From Mycolicibacterium pyrenivorans (GTDB taxonomy: Bacteria > Actinomycetota > Actinomycetes > Mycobacteriales > Mycobacteriaceae), in contig NZ_JACKSH010000017.1 in NCBI RefSeq assembly GCF_025821625.1, positions 1-53,208 on the forward strand: a DNA stretch of 53,208 bases. The letters run 5' to 3'. The position numbers and the translations under genes are program-made. This document shows positions 42,804 through 51,116 of this stretch, in pieces (the first letter of the stretch is position 1; each line of letters begins with the position of its first letter). The notes beneath the pieces were generated by a model. The model did no database searches, was not told where the DNA came from, and was given only the letters and a program-made list of their open reading frames with translations.

Positions 42804-43136
42804 GTGTCAACAGGGCCAACAGATGGATCCGCGCAGTTGATGGCCGCCGGTGCCAAGGTTGGGTACGTGCGCGTATTGAAGAAATTCACCGCGCTCGTGA
42901 AGTCTGACGCTCAGGTCCGAGATTCGCCGCCCGTCGCCGAAATGGCCGGCATCGTCTCCGATACCGATTCGTCGGCGGGGGACATCCTCGAGACGATCGA
43001 GATATTGCGTCGCCGAACTGCGCTGGGTATGCGCCGTCGCGAAGTCTGTACGGATCCGGTGCAGCCCCTGGCAACCCCGGGCAGCATCTTCGACGAGATT
43101 CCTGACGTGGATGCGCAACTCGCGCTTCGGTTCTGA
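42804..43136 (+). CDS. Small hypothetical protein
   Basis: 110 residues from GTG 42804, unrecognised. The frame has G or C at most third codon positions, like the neighbouring genes, and a GGGAG ribosome-like site upstream. The segments VGYVRVLKKFTALVKSDAQV and GDILETIEILRRRTALGMRR are predicted helical. It lies between the damaged amidohydrolase and the truncated DapB-like gene, so it may itself be a fragment of a longer gene lost here. Confidence 0.4.
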   Translation: MSTGPTDGSAQLMAAGAKVGYVRVLKKFTALVKSDAQVRDSPPVAEMAGIVSDTDSSAGDILETIEILRRRTALGMRRREVCTDPVQPLATPGSIFDEIPDVDAQLALRF

Positions 43137-43149
43137 CGAAGGCGTCCCG

Positions 43150-43467
43150 GTGTACCGAACCATCCAGTGGGCGAACGGAAACGTTGGGTGTCATGCCCCA
43201 CGGACGATCGTCGAGGGTCCTGACTTCGAACCCGTCGGCCTGCGTGTGTATGACCCGGCGATGGTGGGGAAGGACGCCGGTGCGCTGGTCGGCATCGAGC
43301 CAATGGGAGTCATGGCGACCTACGACGTCGCCGACCTTCTCGCGCTCGACGCCGATCGCGTCTGCTACACGCGGCGACGAACACGGCCCAGCCGATGCCG
43401 ACGGCCCACGACGGGCTGTCGGTGCCGGCCGCCTGAACGGCCCGTGGGCTATGCGATGCCGTCATGA
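43150..43467 (+). pseudogene. Truncated DapB-like oxidoreductase
   Basis: From GTG 43150 the frame reads VYRTIQWANGNVGCHAPRTI, VGLRVYDPAMVGKDAG and LALDADRVCYT. This is the Rossmann start of the same dihydrodipicolinate-reductase-like group as the full protein at 34023. After about 77 residues it turns into Arg/Pro-rich sequence and stops at 43467. About 270 residues of the usual protein are missing, with no continuation found before the kinase gene, so this is a deletion remnant. The usual third Gly of the family's GNVG loop is followed here by Cys-His rather than Arg/Lys-His, a further sign of drift. Confidence 0.65.
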
Positions 43468-43545
43468 CGTCGAGAATAGGTGTTTGCGCTGCGCGATAAG
43501 GTACCTTCGCAGGTATGGCTGGCCAGCCAGCAGCAGAGGAGGGCC

Positions 43546-44627
43546 ATGGCGGAATCAGTGCTGCGTGGGGTCCCGACCACGGTCGGGGACATCACCCCAC
43601 AGTGGCTCACCCGCGTATTCCGGTCCCAGCTTGGCGACGCAGCGACGGTGACGGACGTGCGGGCCGAACAGATCGCGGAAGACACCGGGTTCGCTTCTCG
43701 GATCTACCGTTTGCATCTGGCCGGCAGCGTCGACATCCCCGCCGCCGTGATCGCCAAGCTCCCGGCGAAACCGGAAGTGCGAGCGGCGATCAGTGTGCTC
43801 GGTGGCTACGAGCGGGAATTGTTGTTCTATCAGCGACTCGCCGACAGCGTGCCGATGACCACTCCGCACGTCTACGCCGCCGAGATCGCGGCCACAGGCG
43901 ACGATTCGTGCTGATACTCGAAGACCTGGCGGGCTGGGACAACGGCGACCATCTCCTCGGCCTGACGATCGAACAGGCCCGGTTATGTCTGGCGGAATTG
44001 GCGTCCCTGCACGCGTGGTCGTGGCAACCGACAAACGCGGATGTCCCAGCGCTGTTCCCGAGTATCGATGGGCCGGTCGCGCGTGAGTTGTTCGTTCCCA
44101 TGTTCTCGTCGGGCTGGCAGGTCTACCGCGAGCGCTCTGAGACGGTGGTGCCTGGTGCGGTGACCCGGTACGCGGAGGACTTCGCCGCGCATGCGCTGAC
44201 CGCGCTCACCATCATGGCCGAACAGCCGGTGCTGCTGCACGGTGACATCCGGGCCGACAACATGTTCTTCGCCGGAGCGCGGCTGAAAGTCATCGACCTG
44301 CAGTTCATGGCCCACGGCGCCGGTGCCGTCGACGTCGCCTACCTGGTCAGTCAGAGCCTGCCGACGGAGGTGCGCCGCGATCCGGGTGACGAAGCGCTGG
44401 TGCGCGAATACCTCGACCGCTTCAGGACGTTCGGCGGCGATGGCTACTCCTTTGAGGACGCGTGGCGACAGTATCGCGCCGCAACCGCGTATTGGATCGT
44501 GATCCCCACGATCTTGTTAACTGGCTGGGACGCCATGCCTCCACGATCGCAGGCCCTGTGCCTGGCCCTCGTCGACCGCGCGGTGGCCGCGATCGACGAC
44601 AACGCCGCATACGAGGTGTTGGCGTGA
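43546..44627 (+). pseudogene. Aminoglycoside-phosphotransferase-like kinase, split by a -1 frameshift
   Basis: The first frame, from ATG 43546 with AGAGGAGGG upstream, gives MAESVLRGVPTTVGDITPQW to AAEIAATGDDS and stops at 43914. A second frame resumes VLILEDLAGWDNGDHLLGLT and continues to 44627. Adding one T in GATTCGTG at 43905-43907 makes GDDFVLILEDL, the expected strand before the hinge. The catalytic loop LLHGDIRADNMFF and the metal motif VIDLQ are intact. The protein would be about 360 residues, of the APH/ecdysteroid-kinase-like group, which phosphorylates small molecules. An intact relative lies at 50028. The single missing base may be biological or an assembly error. Confidence 0.7.
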
Positions 44628-45001
44628 CGCGCGCAAGTCGGTCCGCGCGCGAGGTCGTCGAGCTCTACAACCACGTCGTCTGGGGGCAGCGAGATTTCGC
44701 ACTGGCAGACGAGCTGATGGGCAACACCGTGATACGCCACGAGGTGGGCGAGGCGGTGGTGCAAACCCACGGGGAGGCGGTCAAGCGCATCGTGGACTCA
44801 CTGGCGATGTTTGAGGAGATGAGCTTCAACCTCAAGGTCGTCGTCGACGATGGTGAGTACGTCGCCGTAGTTTACGAGTCACCCATGCGGTTCACCAACG
44901 GCACCGATACGACGGTCAGCAGCATCGAGGTCTTCCGGGTGGTGGACGGTCGGATCACCGAGGTGTGGAACAGCGACTACAAACAAGGCACTTGGCACTG
45001 A
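44624..45001 (+). CDS. SnoaL/NTF2-like protein
   Basis: 125 residues, the normal size for this cone-shaped fold found in ketosteroid isomerase, SnoaL cyclases and limonene epoxide hydrolase. The pattern is typical: an N-terminal helix (AREVVELYNHVVWGQRDFAL), YVAVVYESPMRF and SSIEVFRVVDGRITEVWN strands. I cannot assign catalytic residues, so isomerase, hydrolase or binding roles remain open. The GTG start overlaps the kinase stop (GTGA), and the Mo-oxidoreductase follows after ten bases. Confidence 0.75.
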   Translation: MTRASRSAREVVELYNHVVWGQRDFALADELMGNTVIRHEVGEAVVQTHGEAVKRIVDSLAMFEEMSFNLKVVVDDGEYVAVVYESPMRFTNGTDTTVSSIEVFRVVDGRITEVWNSDYKQGTWH

Positions 45002-45011
45002 GAGGTCTGAC

Positions 45012-47225
45012 ATGGTCGAACAGCACACAACGTACTGCCGGATCTGCGAACCGCTGTGCGGCATGATCGCGACCGTGGACGACGGTCGACTCGTGGCACT
45101 CCGACCGGACAAGGAGCACCCGCTGTCCAGCGGCTTCGCATGCCAGAAGGGCATCGCGTTCACCGAGGTACAGAACGATCCGGACCGGGTGACGACGCCG
45201 CTACGCCGCACGGAGGCGGGCTTCGAGCCGGTGTCCTGGGACGACGCTATGTCCGACATCGCCGACCGTCTCGGCGCGATCGTGCGCAGAGACGGGCCGG
45301 CAGCGGTCGGCTGCTATATGGGCAATCCGGCGGCGTTCAGCTATGCACACCTGATGTGGCTGACGATGTTCGTCAAAGGACTTGGCGGCCGGCGCGGTGG
45401 CCCGTGTCACAACTTCAGCGCATCGACCCAGGACACCAGCAGTCGGCTCCTGGCAAGCCAATTTCTCTACGGCACACCAACGTCAGTTCCCATTCCCGAC
45501 CTGCAACGCATCGAGATGTTGGTGATCGTGGGCGCCAATCCCGTTGTATCGCACGGTAGTTTTCTCACCGCGCCCCGGATCCACGACCGCCTGCGCGAAA
45601 TCGTCAAGGATGGCGGTAGAGTCGTCGTCATTGACCCCCGCAAGACCGAGACGGCAACACAATTTGAGTGGCTGGGCATTCGCCCGGGCAGTGACCCCTA
45701 TTTCCTGCTCTCGCTCCTACATGTGCTTTTCGAGGACGGTCTGGTCGACCGCCGCCGGGCCGACCGCCAGGCGGACGGACTGGACTGGCTCGGCGGACTC
45801 GCGCTGCCCTGGTCTCCCGAACGTACTGTCGCCCACACGGGGATCGAGCCCGATGCGGTCCGTGCCCTGGCCCACGCGCTTTCGCGTACGCGGCGCGCAG
45901 CCCTGTACGGCCGGCTGGGGACATGTGTGGGGGAGTTCGGCACCCTCACGTCGTACCTTCTGGATGCCGTCAACCTGGCGGCGGGAAACCTCGATGTCCC
46001 CGGCGGTTCGGTCTTCAGCGGCTTGCAGATCCCGGGAATGAAATGGACGAACACCGCACTGGGCAGCGCGCTTCGCAGCGCCTACCGCACGAAGCGAACC
46101 CGCGTCGGAAGCTTCCCCCTCGTCACCGGCTACGCGCCGGCGGCGTTGATGGCCAAAGAGATCACCACCCCCGGGATGGGTCAGATGAAGGCGCTCTTCG
46201 TCAGCGCCGGCAACCCGGTCCTGTCCGTTCCCAACGGCAACGAACTCGCTTCCGCCATGGCCGAACTCGAGCTGTCGGTCGCGCTGGACCTCTATGTCAC
46301 CGAGACGACCGGCCTCTGCGATTATATCCTGCCGGTGACCACGATGTACGAACGCGACGACTTCGCGCTCACTTTCCAGGGCTTCCAAGCGACCGCGTTC
46401 CGGCAGACAACGGAGGCGGTGGTTACGCCGCGCGGTGATGCGCGAGGCGAGTGGGAAATCTTCGACGACCTGATGGGCCGCCTTGCCGGTCACGCGCCGA
46501 TGTTCGCGGTGATGGCAGTCGTCCGACGAGCGCTACGGTTGCGGGGCAAGCGGATGAATCCCCGCGTGCTCGCCGACGCGATTGTCCGCATGTCCGAGGG
46601 CGGGGATCGCTTCGGGCTGAGGAAGTCTGGGCTTACATTTGCCCGCCTCACCCAGGAGCATCCACACGGAAAGGTGCTCTCGGATTATTTGCCGACCGGT
46701 GTGCTCCCGTCGATGGTGGCGTATCGGGGCCGGCGAATGAAGCTGGAGCACGACGAAATCCGCCGTGAGGTCGACAAGCTGTCGCGGGACGATGACGCTG
46801 ACGAGTACCCGATGCAGCTTATCGGCATGCGTGAGCCGAAGTCGGAGAACTCATGGATGCACAACACGTCGTCGCTGATGCGCGGCGAACGCAGGCATCG
46901 TGCGCTGATGCACGAACTCGACGCCGAACCGCTGGGGATCCGCGACGGTGACCGGATCACGGTGGCATCGCGAACCGGGGAGATCGAGGTCGACGTCGAG
47001 ACCACCAAGGACATCGTGGTGGGTGTGATCGCGATCCCACATGGCTGGGGGCACAACGGATCCGGTACTTGGCACCTCGCCAACCGTGCACGTGGCGCCA
47101 ACGTCAACGAACTGATGTCGAGCGAAATCACCGATGTGGAGTCGCTGTCTGGCATGTCTCGGCTCACCGGCGTTCCGGTACGGGTGGCGCGTGCGGAGCT
47201 CAACAGTGGAAGGGGGCCATCATGA
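45012..47225 (+). CDS. Molybdopterin oxidoreductase with one [4Fe-4S] cluster
   Basis: 737 residues of the DMSO-reductase superfamily. Cys9, Cys12, Cys16 and Cys44 (CRICEPLC then FACQKG) make the N-terminal [4Fe-4S] site. Blocks binding the two pterins include GCYMGNPAAFSY, VIVGANPVVSHG, VVVIDPRKTETA and FVSAGNPVLSVPNGN. The C-terminal beta-barrel region has LGIRDGDRITVASRTGEIEV and HGWGHNGSGTW. No twin-arginine signal is seen, so it is probably cytosolic. No electron-transfer subunit lies nearby. Members oxidise or hydroxylate organic compounds or formate, and the substrate is unknown. Its stop overlaps the double-hotdog gene (ATGA), a strong hint of joint function. A steroid C25-dehydrogenase-like reaction is conceivable but not supported by any specific residue. 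Confidence 0.85.
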   Translation: MVEQHTTYCRICEPLCGMIATVDDGRLVALRPDKEHPLSSGFACQKGIAFTEVQNDPDRVTTPLRRTEAGFEPVSWDDAMSDIADRLGAIVRRDGPAAVGCYMGNPAAFSYAHLMWLTMFVKGLGGRRGGPCHNFSASTQDTSSRLLASQFLYGTPTSVPIPDLQRIEMLVIVGANPVVSHGSFLTAPRIHDRLREIVKDGGRVVVIDPRKTETATQFEWLGIRPGSDPYFLLSLLHVLFEDGLVDRRRADRQADGLDWLGGLALPWSPERTVAHTGIEPDAVRALAHALSRTRRAALYGRLGTCVGEFGTLTSYLLDAVNLAAGNLDVPGGSVFSGLQIPGMKWTNTALGSALRSAYRTKRTRVGSFPLVTGYAPAALMAKEITTPGMGQMKALFVSAGNPVLSVPNGNELASAMAELELSVALDLYVTETTGLCDYILPVTTMYERDDFALTFQGFQATAFRQTTEAVVTPRGDARGEWEIFDDLMGRLAGHAPMFAVMAVVRRALRLRGKRMNPRVLADAIVRMSEGGDRFGLRKSGLTFARLTQEHPHGKVLSDYLPTGVLPSMVAYRGRRMKLEHDEIRREVDKLSRDDDADEYPMQLIGMREPKSENSWMHNTSSLMRGERRHRALMHELDAEPLGIRDGDRITVASRTGEIEVDVETTKDIVVGVIAIPHGWGHNGSGTWHLANRARGANVNELMSSEITDVESLSGMSRLTGVPVRVARAELNSGRGPS

Positions 47226-48085
47226 CTGGCCGGCCGCGCGACATCCGGGAACTGGTCAATGACCAGGATGCGTACCGCGACGAACTGTACAAGCGCTGGA
47301 CCGGACTGTTGAGTTACCGCTACATCGGCCGAAACCACTCGGCCATGAACACCGGCGACATCGACGATACCGTGGTGATCCGTCGCGATATGCGAAACGA
47401 GGCCGGTGGAATCATGGCTGCCCCGTTGGCGATTGCCTCTCCGGAGGGGTGCCAGACCGACATGGTCGCGGTGCCCAACCCGGTCATCGGGTCGGTGCAG
47501 ATCGTCGATCCCGGCTTCGATGTGCGCAAGGTTCAGATCGTCGGATCAGGCGTCGTGCACCAGGGCCGCACGATGGGTTATGGCCGCTGTGTGATCGTCG
47601 ATGCCGACAACGCGCAGCGGATCATCGCGTTCAATGAGGGCCAGGGCGCGGTCATCGGGATTCCACCGGATGGGCTCGACCGGATGGATGTGTCGGGGAC
47701 TGAACTGGTCATCGCGGATTCGCCGGACCTGCCTCCGCTGTGGCAGGCGTTCGGGGCGTCGCGGCGCGACGACGGGTACTGGACGTTGCCGCCGCTGAGT
47801 ACCGAATTGGCTTCGCCCGACGCGGCGCTGCACATCGGCCCGCAGCACGTGGTGCTGGAGACGGCGGCAATCGATTTCGCAGCTGATCGTGCGGGCACCC
47901 GCCGGCTGCAGGTCGTCAGTTGGCATGTGATGTTCATGGCGCGCGGCAAGGTCGGCCCGTTCCGTGCTGAGGGCAGCGCGTACGTCGGGGGTCCGAACAA
48001 AGTCGGAGTGCGCATGTTGCTCCACGATGAAGGCGACGGGGACAAGGCGATCACATCTGCAGCCGCCGTCCTCGAGATCGTATGA
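47222..48085 (+). CDS. Double-hotdog protein, possible acyl-CoA thioesterase/hydratase
   Basis: 287 residues. Each half shows the strand-helix-strand pattern of a hotdog fold. The first is around GGIMAAPLAIASPEG and VRKVQIVGSGVVHQGRTMGY, the second around LHIGPQHVVLETAAIDFAAD, RRLQVVSWHVMFMARGKVGP and VGVRMLLHDEG. The classical PaaI motif is not clear, so this could be a thioesterase, a hydratase or a non-catalytic protein. It overlaps the Mo-oxidoreductase by four bases and ends the 41.5-48.1 kb gene series. The fold is inferred from pattern; the function is unassigned. Confidence 0.55.
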   Translation: MTGRPRDIRELVNDQDAYRDELYKRWTGLLSYRYIGRNHSAMNTGDIDDTVVIRRDMRNEAGGIMAAPLAIASPEGCQTDMVAVPNPVIGSVQIVDPGFDVRKVQIVGSGVVHQGRTMGYGRCVIVDADNAQRIIAFNEGQGAVIGIPPDGLDRMDVSGTELVIADSPDLPPLWQAFGASRRDDGYWTLPPLSTELASPDAALHIGPQHVVLETAAIDFAADRAGTRRLQVVSWHVMFMARGKVGPFRAEGSAYVGGPNKVGVRMLLHDEGDGDKAITSAAAVLEIV

Positions 48086-48562
48086 ACCCGACAGTGTCAT
48101 TCTGCTTTCACCCCGCGAGCACTTCCATGCATGACCGGTAGCGCGCCGCGTGCGAGAAGGGCGGGCCTCCTCGCATGGAAGTGACTGAACCCGGGCAGAA
48201 GTCTGGTGTTATACCGCTGGCCATGTCGGAATAGGACCGTCGCTCGATCTGATCAAGCAGCAGGAACGTGCCCACTGGCCGCTCTGGGACAGCCCGGCGA
48301 TAACACTTCGACGGTATGAAATTCGTTGCTCCGGCCAGCACCTGCTGCGGGCAGGGACGACGGAGGCTCAGCGGTGGAACTGGGTTGGTCGGCGCAACGG
48401 TGCGCCCGCGCGTCCGGATCGAGACGCTATGGACAGTCGGAAGCGAATGCCCCGAACAGGCGGTCAACGCGGTGCCCGCGGTGTGCGATGCTGCACCAGG
48501 ATTCGCCACGTCGGCTGATCTGCCGCTGATCTGATCGAGTGTCGGCTTGAGGAAGGCCGCGG
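48086..48562. other. 477-base gap without a supported gene
   Basis: Short open frames on both strands have non-protein-like composition. The stretch near 48240-48300 briefly reads like coding sequence (SLDLIKQQERAHWPLWDS in one frame) without a credible start or continuation, so it may be a decayed gene. The long inverted repeat at 48120-48183 is the only clear structure. No motif-1 or motif-2 site was seen. Confidence 0.5.
48120..48183. repeat. 11-bp inverted repeat with a nested hairpin
   Basis: CACTTCCATGC at 48120-48130 is matched exactly by GCATGGAAGTG at 48173-48183. Within the 42-base spacer, TGCGAG pairs with CTCGCA beside an AGG/CCT match, giving an alternative GC-rich hairpin that overlaps the right arm. 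It lies 35 bases after the double-hotdog gene. A terminator is possible although no U-run follows; a remnant of a small mobile element is another reading. Confidence 0.5.
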
Positions 48563-49789
48563 CTAAGTGAGCTCGTAGCGGATAGGCAGGTGCTTAATCC
48601 CGCCGACGAATGTCGTGGCCATCCACTCGGGTTCGGCGGTCATCTCGATCGACTTCAGGCGTGCGACCAATTCGGTGAAGAAGCTGTTGAGCTCCAGGCG
48701 GGCGAGTGCGGCACCCAGGCAGAAGTGCACACCGTAGCCAAAGGCGACGTGCTTGTTGGGTACCCGGCTGATGTCGAACTTTGTCGGATTGTCGAAGATG
48801 TCCTCGTCGCGATTGCCCGACGGGTAAGCCAGCAGCAATGATTCGCCGGCGGCGATGGCCGTGTCACGGATGACGGCATCGTCCTGAGCGGTCCGCATGA
48901 AGTGTTTGACCGGGGTGACCCACCTGATCATTTCTTCGGTGGCTGCCGGAATCAGCGACGGGTCCTGTTGCAGACGATGCAGCTGATCTGGATTCTCGAT
49001 GAGGGCGTGCAGACCCCCGGCGATCGTCGCACTGGTCGTGTCATGGCCCGCGGTCGCAACGATGAGGTAATACGACACCGTCTCGATGTCGGAAAGCGGC
49101 TCGCCGTCGATCCTGGCGTTGGCGATTGCCGAGATCAGATCCTCGGTGGGCTTCTTGCGCCGCGCCGCGGTGTGGTCATTGAAATAGGCGAACATCTCCA
49201 TCAGCGACGCCAGGACGTCATCGCCGCCGCGCTGCATCTCGGCGTCGGCGTTGCCGAACATCTCCTGTGTCAACCGCAGCATCAGCGGGAAGTCGGCCTC
49301 CGGTACGCCGAGCAGAGACATGATCATGTACAGCGGATAGTTGACGGCGATTTCTTGGGCGAAATCACATTCGCTGCCGACGGCGAGCATCTTGTCGACA
49401 TGTTCTTTCGCCAGCTCGTCGGCGCGGACCTTCAACGCGCGCATAGCCTTTGGGCGAAACCAGTCGGCGCCGATCGCGCGGACTTTGCGGTGCTCGGGGT
49501 CGTCCATGTGAATCAGGGTATTGACGCCCAGCTGAGCGGACTGTTCGTCCTGCTCGGCGGTGGCCAACACGGGCCGGGGCGAATTCGTGAAGGTGTCGTT
49601 GGCCCGCTCGACGGCCATGATGTCGTCGTACTTGGTGATCGCCCAGAACGGGTTGTAGCCCGGTGCTTCGACCCATGCCACCGGATCATTGGCACGTAGG
49701 TGAGCGAATGCCGCGTGTAGACGGGTCTCGTTGGTGTAGGCCTGCGGGTCGACGAACACCAGCGCGGCGTCGTCGGTAACTCGGCTCAT
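48563..49789 (-). CDS. Cytochrome P450
   Basis: 408 residues. The I-helix motif is AGHDTT (247-252), ExxR is Glu286/Arg289 in EEMIRWVTP, and the haem loop VAFGYGVHFCLG gives Cys357. The C-terminal TTFVGGIKHLPIRYEL and the VKHFMRTA strand recall mycobacterial P450s acting on sterol- or isoprenoid-like chains (CYP125/CYP142/CYP124 surroundings), but I do not assign a subfamily. The open frame reaches 50137, but ATG 49789 starts the family sequence and has GGAAGCGAC upstream. It is divergent from the intact kinase, and the gap between them holds a perfect motif-2 palindrome and a near-perfect motif-1 dyad. Confidence 0.92.
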   Translation of the reverse strand: MSRVTDDAALVFVDPQAYTNETRLHAAFAHLRANDPVAWVEAPGYNPFWAITKYDDIMAVERANDTFTNSPRPVLATAEQDEQSAQLGVNTLIHMDDPEHRKVRAIGADWFRPKAMRALKVRADELAKEHVDKMLAVGSECDFAQEIAVNYPLYMIMSLLGVPEADFPLMLRLTQEMFGNADAEMQRGGDDVLASLMEMFAYFNDHTAARRKKPTEDLISAIANARIDGEPLSDIETVSYYLIVATAGHDTTSATIAGGLHALIENPDQLHRLQQDPSLIPAATEEMIRWVTPVKHFMRTAQDDAVIRDTAIAAGESLLLAYPSGNRDEDIFDNPTKFDISRVPNKHVAFGYGVHFCLGAALARLELNSFFTELVARLKSIEMTAEPEWMATTFVGGIKHLPIRYELT

Positions 49790-49881
49790 GTCTGTCGCTT
49801 CCTCCACGAATGCAATGTGCTGGTACCCGGACACTACGCAATGTGCTCGCCTCAAAGCATCGCCTAGCGGGTCTTCCCAAT

Positions 49882-49897
49882 GAGAATAGAGGTTCTT
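49882..49897. promoter_or_regulatory. Near-perfect GAGAA-N6-TTCTC dyad (motif 1)
   Basis: GAGAA TAGAGG TTCTT matches motif 1 at nine of ten arm positions with the usual spacer. It lies 93 bases upstream of the P450 start and shares the divergent gap with the motif-2 palindrome. Confidence 0.45.
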
Positions 49898-49963
49898 GAG
49901 CGCGAAATCGATCACTCCTACCGTCGTCAAACCGAGCTCTGCGGCCCGACATCGCTGGAAAGA

Positions 49964-49979
49964 TGCATACTTGTATGCA
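49964..49979. promoter_or_regulatory. Motif-2 palindrome TGCATAC-TT-GTATGCA
   Basis: This is the most symmetric copy of motif 2, with perfect 7-bp arms around TT. It lies 49 bases upstream of the kinase start and 175 bases upstream of the divergent P450. It defines the full operator from which the CTTGTATRC half-sites elsewhere can be read. Confidence 0.65.
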
Positions 49980-50027
49980 CAAGGGGTGACCCGCGTACAC
50001 CGTCGTCCGTGGAAGGAGTGCCTGTCG

Positions 50028-51116
50028 ATGACCCAAGTCCTGAGTGATCCCGAGACAGTCGGTGCCGATTGGGTCCGAAGCGCCCTACGGAAATCGGGTG
50101 TCGCGCACGGCGCCGAATTGATCGATGCCCACTTCATCGGCTACGTCGGGACGGGACAAGCGGGGCGGGTCGCACGGATCGGACTCACGTGGGACGTGCC
50201 CGACGACCGTCCACAGACGTTGATGGCCAAGATGCCGTGCGTCGATCCGATGCCGCGGGCAGCTCTCTTTGGATCCGGCACATACCTGCGAGAACACGTG
50301 TTCTACGAGCAGGTGGCCGCGCTCGTCGAAGTACGAACGCCGCGGTGCTACTACGCCGCGTACGACGGAGAGGCACAGGACTTCGTCTTGCTGCTCGAAG
50401 ACATTGAGGATGCGGTGGCTGGCGACCAAGTGGCGGGCCTGTCAGCCGATCAGGCCGCGATCGCCATCGCGCAGGCCGTCAAGTTGCACGCGCCCCGGTG
50501 GGGTGACCCGTCGATCGAGGCGATCGTCACAGCCGGGCAGCCGCTGACCTCACTCGTTGACATTGCGGCCCTGACCCAGGCCGTCTTCGAAGCCGCGCTG
50601 CCGGACTTCCTGGATCGATTCGGCAACCAGCTCGATGCCGACGTCATTCATTTGATCGAACAGTTCGCGCCGAGCGCCGGCCGGCTACCGCTCGGTCTCG
50701 GTACGCCAAGGACCCTGGTGCACAACGATTTCCGTGCTGATAATTTGCTGTTTGGTACCGGGCCGGGTGCGCCGCCGGTGACAGTGGTCGACTTTCAGGC
50801 GCTGAATGTTGGTTTCGCAGCCGGCGATATCGCGTACCTGATCGGGGGGAGCTTCGCCGACCAGACCGGGAGCGCAAGTGTTGAGCGTGATCTCGTGGCC
50901 GAGTATCACGCCCAACTCACGTCCGCCGGGGTTTCGGTCGCGGCGGACACCACATGGCGCGACTACCGTCTCGGTTCGTTGTGGGGTGTGTTTAACTCCG
51001 TCTCCGCATCTTTGATGGCCGAGAAGACCGAACGCGGAGAGAGGCTGCTGGCCTCGATGATCCAACGTCACGGACGACATGCACTGGACCTCAATGCGCT
51101 CGAACTCCTCGAGTGA
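50028..51116 (+). CDS. Aminoglycoside-phosphotransferase/ecdysteroid-kinase-like small-molecule kinase
   Basis: 362 residues. A strand with Lys68 (TLMAKMP) fits the ATP-binding Lys, VLLLEDIED is the hinge strand, VHNDFRADN (231-239) is the catalytic loop with Asp234, and VVDFQ with Asp255 is the metal site. Proteins of this group phosphorylate small molecules; those near lipid or steroid catabolic genes are uncharacterised. ATG 50028 has GGAAGGAG nine bases upstream; the longer open frame has no family sequence. It stands just downstream of the perfect motif-2 palindrome. The damaged kinase at 43546 is related. Resistance to an aminoglycoside is not implied. Confidence 0.82.
   Translation: MTQVLSDPETVGADWVRSALRKSGVAHGAELIDAHFIGYVGTGQAGRVARIGLTWDVPDDRPQTLMAKMPCVDPMPRAALFGSGTYLREHVFYEQVAALVEVRTPRCYYAAYDGEAQDFVLLLEDIEDAVAGDQVAGLSADQAAIAIAQAVKLHAPRWGDPSIEAIVTAGQPLTSLVDIAALTQAVFEAALPDFLDRFGNQLDADVIHLIEQFAPSAGRLPLGLGTPRTLVHNDFRADNLLFGTGPGAPPVTVVDFQALNVGFAAGDIAYLIGGSFADQTGSASVERDLVAEYHAQLTSAGVSVAADTTWRDYRLGSLWGVFNSVSASLMAEKTERGERLLASMIQRHGRHALDLNALELLE

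Noticed and set aside
43472..43487. Motif-1 copy upstream of the first kinase
   Set aside because: GAGAA is present but the second arm reads TTTGC, two mismatches; not enough to claim.
43493..44627. Programmed ribosomal frameshift in the kinase gene
   Set aside because: No slippery heptamer precedes the stop at 43912-43914; a missing base is simpler.
48108..48509. 133-codon minus-strand frame in the 48 kb gap
   Set aside because: Composition is not protein-like, no start signal, and it spans the inverted repeat.
50028..51116. Aminoglycoside resistance kinase
   Set aside because: It belongs to the broad APH-like fold but sits under the catabolic operator; nothing in the sequence indicates antibiotic specificity.
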